A DNA stretch of 6,193 nucleotides from Methylomonas sp. (GTDB lineage: Bacteria; Pseudomonadota; Gammaproteobacteria; Methylococcales; Methylomonadaceae): assembly GCA_026988195.1 (NCBI GenBank), contig JALSLS010000470.1:1-6193 (forward strand), given 5' to 3'. Positions within the stretch are counted from its first letter, which is position 1. Every line of letters starts with the position of its first letter. The notes beneath the pieces are model-generated. The model was given only the letters and a program-made list of their open reading frames with translations. It did no database searches and was not told the origin of the DNA. Below, piece by piece: positions 6,189 to 6,193 of the stretch. The translations under genes and the position numbers were made by a program.

Positions 6189-6193
6189 CCCTG

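Noticed and set aside
1..6193. CRISPR array, tRNA/rRNA gene, transposase or phage attachment site
   Set aside because: No regularly spaced repeats, no cloverleaf-like segment and no transposase or integrase motif were seen on reading both strands.

Overview
The window carries one block of leftward-reading (minus-strand) genes. They are packed head to tail from about position 6043 down past position 1, with no convincing plus-strand gene. The DNA is A+T-rich. The protein families (a LolA-like carrier, an MMPL/RND exporter, a COG4648-type membrane protein and a halogenase-like flavoprotein) and the ATGA-type overlaps suggest a Gram-negative bacterium, most likely a gammaproteobacterium. I cannot fix the genus; an aquatic or methanotroph-like lineage is only an impression.

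Layout in transcription order, right to left: (1) 6044-6193 is a short stretch with more G+C than its surroundings. It contains a 45-codon cysteine-rich open frame of doubtful status, a 13-bp palindrome and a TATAAT box. (2) 5048-6043 encodes a TauE/SafE (TSUP) membrane transporter with a GTG start. (3) 4488-5051 encodes a lipoprotein with a BamE/SmpA-like C-terminus, overlapping the previous gene by ATGA. (4) 3849-4478 encodes a six-helix COG4648-type membrane protein. (5) 3226-3852 encodes a LolA-like periplasmic protein, again with an ATGA overlap. (6) 915-3224 encodes a 769-residue MMPL/RND exporter with a TTG start, one base after the previous stop. (7) A 131-bp gap (784-914) holds an imperfect hairpin repeat. 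(8) 1-783 encodes the first 261 residues of an FAD-dependent, halogenase-like oxidoreductase, cut by the window edge.

Genes 4, 5, 6 and 8 match, in kind and order, the transport and tailoring part of aryl polyene / xanthomonadin-type pigment clusters. There a LolA-like carrier and an MMPL exporter are thought to move the hydrophobic polyene lipid to the outer membrane. No ketosynthase, acyl carrier protein, dehydratase, ketoreductase or aromatic ammonia-lyase gene lies inside the window; if the cluster is complete these should lie to the left of position 1 or elsewhere. The less expected part is the coupling of a TSUP transporter and a BamE-like lipoprotein to the front of this block. I know of no established role for either in aryl polyene biosynthesis.
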